NCBI GenBank assembly: GCA_023229385.1
Contig: JALNZI010000076.1
Coordinates: forward strand, 1-6,664
DNA length: 6,664 bases
From: Candidatus Omnitrophota bacterium
GTDB taxonomy: Bacteria > Omnitrophota > Gorgyraeia > Gygaellales > Profunditerraquicolaceae
Direction: 5' to 3'
Positions 5,274 to 6,664 of this stretch are shown here, in pieces. The notes below the pieces were generated by a model. The model was not told the origin of the DNA, ran no database searches, and saw only the letters and a program-made list of their open reading frames with translations. Numbering within the stretch: the stretch's first letter is position 1; every line of letters starts with the position of its first letter. The translations under genes and the position numbers were made by a program.

Positions 5274-6201
5274 TTTCTTTCCAATAATCCACTGTAATTT
5301 TTAATCCGCTTTCAAAATCAACAACCGGCTTGAATTTGATAATTTTAGCTGCCTTACTTATATCTGCTAAAGACCGGAATATGTCTCCCGGCCGGCTCTT
5401 TAACAATACAGGCGCGATACTCTTGCCTAAAATTTTATTTAACAGTTTAATCAGCTCTAATATAGTAATATCTTTGCCGCCGGCAACATTAAATACTCCG
5501 TAGTTCAAATTACCAACCTTAGCCGCTAAAATATTAGCCTCGACTACATTTTTCACAAAAGTAAAATCCCGCGATTGCCTGCCACTACCAAAAACCGGAG
5601 GCTGTTTATTTTTAATCAAGCATTTAATAAATTTCGGGATAACTACCGCGTATTCGTCATCGAGCGTCTGGCGCGGGCCAAAGACATTAAAATAACGTAA
5701 AACAACCGTAGGTAAACCAAACTGCAGGCTGAATATCCGGCAATAATACTCTCCTGCTAATTTACTCAAGGCATATGGCGAAATAGGTCCGGGGATAAGC
5801 GTTTCTTTCTCAGGAAAGTCCTTTACCTGGCCATAAATCGAGCTTGATGAAGCAAAAACAAAACGCCGGATTTTGTTCTTTCTTGCCGCCTCAAGCATAT
5901 TCAATGTACCATCAATGTTAACCCGATTGTACGCATGAGGCGATTCCATAGACTTGGGAACGCTTCTTAGGGCTGCCTGGTGTAATACAAAATCCATTCC
6001 CTGCGTAGCCTTAAGGCAAATGCCTGAAGAACAAATATCCCCTTTGATTAAATCAATTTTCTTCCCCAAACCTTTTAGATTAGAGATCCTGCCGTTTGAA
6101 AAATTATCCAGAACGCGCACATAGTGCTTTTGCCCAACTAAGGCTTCAACAATATGCGAACCTATAAAACCAGCGCCACCAGTTACCAGATACCTGCTCA
6201 T
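5266..6201 (-). CDS. UDP-sugar 4-epimerase, extended SDR (WbpP/GalE-like)
   Basis: A 311-residue NAD-dependent nucleotide-sugar epimerase. It has the Rossmann motif VTGGAGFIGSH (residues 6-16), LDNFSNG (31-37), the HQAALRSVPKSMESP block (74-88), a serine cluster ASSSSIYG with the catalytic serine around 119-121, and the YxxxK pair Y143/K147 in SPYALSKLAGE. LRYFNVFGPRQ, SRDFTFVKNVVEAN and the C-terminal RPGDIFRSLADISKA follow. The SVPKS, FNVFGPRQ and SLADISKA features resemble WbpP-type UDP-N-acetylglucosamine/uronate 4-epimerases more than classic GalE, but substrate cannot be settled by eye. The enzyme would interconvert gluco and galacto forms of a UDP-sugar by transient C4 oxidation. The start overlaps the dehydrogenase stop as ATGA and the end overlaps the decarboxylase start by 8 bases, so the three form one operon. 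Upstream AAGG is a modest Shine-Dalgarno. Confidence 0.88.
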   Translation of the reverse strand: MSRYLVTGGAGFIGSHIVEALVGQKHYVRVLDNFSNGRISNLKGLGKKIDLIKGDICSSGICLKATQGMDFVLHQAALRSVPKSMESPHAYNRVNIDGTLNMLEAARKNKIRRFVFASSSSIYGQVKDFPEKETLIPGPISPYALSKLAGEYYCRIFSLQFGLPTVVLRYFNVFGPRQTLDDEYAVVIPKFIKCLIKNKQPPVFGSGRQSRDFTFVKNVVEANILAAKVGNLNYGVFNVAGGKDITILELIKLLNKILGKSIAPVLLKSRPGDIFRSLADISKAAKIIKFKPVVDFESGLKITVDYWKENA

Positions 6202-6664
6202 AAACGCTCAACCTTATTCTTGTGCCCGCCTTTATAAACATTCCGGGAATCAAATATCAATTTTGCGTTTTTTAATAGCCTGGGATAATCTACTCCGGAC
6301 TGATCAGTGGCAATCAAAATACAATCAAATTCCTTAATCTTTGTATCCGTCAAGGCTACGGATCTTAAATCAATGTCTTTTAGTTTAAGAAAAGGGATAA
6401 GCGGATCTGAATAGGAAACTTTTGCCCCATGCCTGTTTAAGCTGTTGATTACATCAATACTGGGAGATTTACGCAAATCCTTAACATCTTTCTTATAAGT
6501 AACTCCGATAACCAGTATTTTTGAACTTTTTATATTCTTATTCCGCCAGCTTAGGCAATCTTTAATCCTTTTTACAATATACTCCGGCATACCATCTATT
6601 ATATTTGAAGCTAGGCTTATAAAACGCGAATGAAAACCAAAACTCTTGGACTTCCAATGCAAAA
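6198..6664 (-). CDS. UDP-sugar (probably UDP-N-acetylhexosamine) 6-dehydrogenase, C-terminal part, 5' end outside window
   Basis: About 155 C-terminal residues of an enzyme family that is usually 420-440 residues long. These enzymes oxidise C6 of a UDP-sugar to the uronic acid with two NAD+. The visible part spans the end of the central dimerisation helix (HWKSKSFGFHSRFISLASNIIDGMP) and the C-terminal UDP-binding domain. That domain shows VIGVTYKKDVKDLRKSPSIDVI, HGAKVSYSDPLIP, FDCILIATDQSGVDY and the near-terminal FDSRNVYKG. The GVTYKKDVKDLRKSP form is that of the WbpA/WecC-like group. True UDP-glucose dehydrogenases typically read more like FKPNTDDMRESP. That favours UDP-GlcNAc or UDP-ManNAc-type substrates. 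The TTG at 6662 is most likely an internal leucine, not a start, because family homology begins earlier. The stop is TGA overlapping the epimerase start (ATGA). Confidence 0.9.
   Translation of the reverse strand, partial: LHWKSKSFGFHSRFISLASNIIDGMPEYIVKRIKDCLSWRNKNIKSSKILVIGVTYKKDVKDLRKSPSIDVINSLNRHGAKVSYSDPLIPFLKLKDIDLRSVALTDTKIKEFDCILIATDQSGVDYPRLLKNAKLIFDSRNVYKGGHKNKVERL

Noticed and set aside
1..6664. CRISPR arrays, insertion sequences, tRNA or rRNA genes, phage or defence genes
   Set aside because: No repeated spacers, transposase-like frames, terminal inverted repeats or tRNA-like folds were seen. The window is almost fully filled by recognisable chromosomal genes.

Overview
All recognisable genes in this window lie on the minus strand, so the biology reads from the right end to the left. 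The DNA is moderately AT-rich, tightly packed and free of mobile-element or CRISPR signatures. It looks like the chromosome of an uncultured bacterium. The primary sigma factor has regions 1.1 and 1.2 and a non-conserved insert of about 135 residues before region 2, which argues against Firmicutes. A candidate lineage is Omnitrophota or another PVC-like or deep Gram-negative group, but that is a low-confidence inference from protein style and gene order.

Right part (6664 to 4341): a translationally coupled nucleotide-sugar cassette of three genes. These are the C-terminal end of a UDP-sugar 6-dehydrogenase (WbpA-like type, cut by the window edge), an extended SDR 4-epimerase of the WbpP/GalE kind, and an SDR that closely resembles UDP-glucuronate decarboxylase (UDP-xylose synthase). 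They overlap by 4 and 8 bases and probably make activated uronic acid or pentose-type sugars for a surface polysaccharide.

Middle (4340 to 4265): a short intergenic gap. It holds a perfect 6-2-6 inverted repeat just after the decarboxylase stop, then a near-consensus sigma-70 type promoter (TTGACA, 18 bp, TATACT) and a strong Shine-Dalgarno (AGGAGG).

Left part (4264 to 1): a housekeeping operon, cvpA-like membrane protein, NIF3/DUF34 metal protein, dnaG (primase) and rpoD (primary sigma factor, truncated by the window edge). The genes are joined by ATGA and TAATG overlaps and a 3-base gap. This is a variant of the macromolecular synthesis operon in which primase and sigma factor are co-transcribed.

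The most striking point is dnaG. The primase reads as one frame of 588 codons and aligns well by eye with the family throughout, but codon 238 is an in-frame amber TAG where the family usually has an aromatic residue. There is no frameshift. Sequencing error, a recent nonsense mutation, or suppression/recoding are the alternatives. None of the six visible gene ends uses TAG. I found no clearly novel multi-gene system here. The amber primase, and the pairing of a WbpA-like dehydrogenase with a UDP-xylose-synthase-like enzyme, are the items that deserve follow-up.
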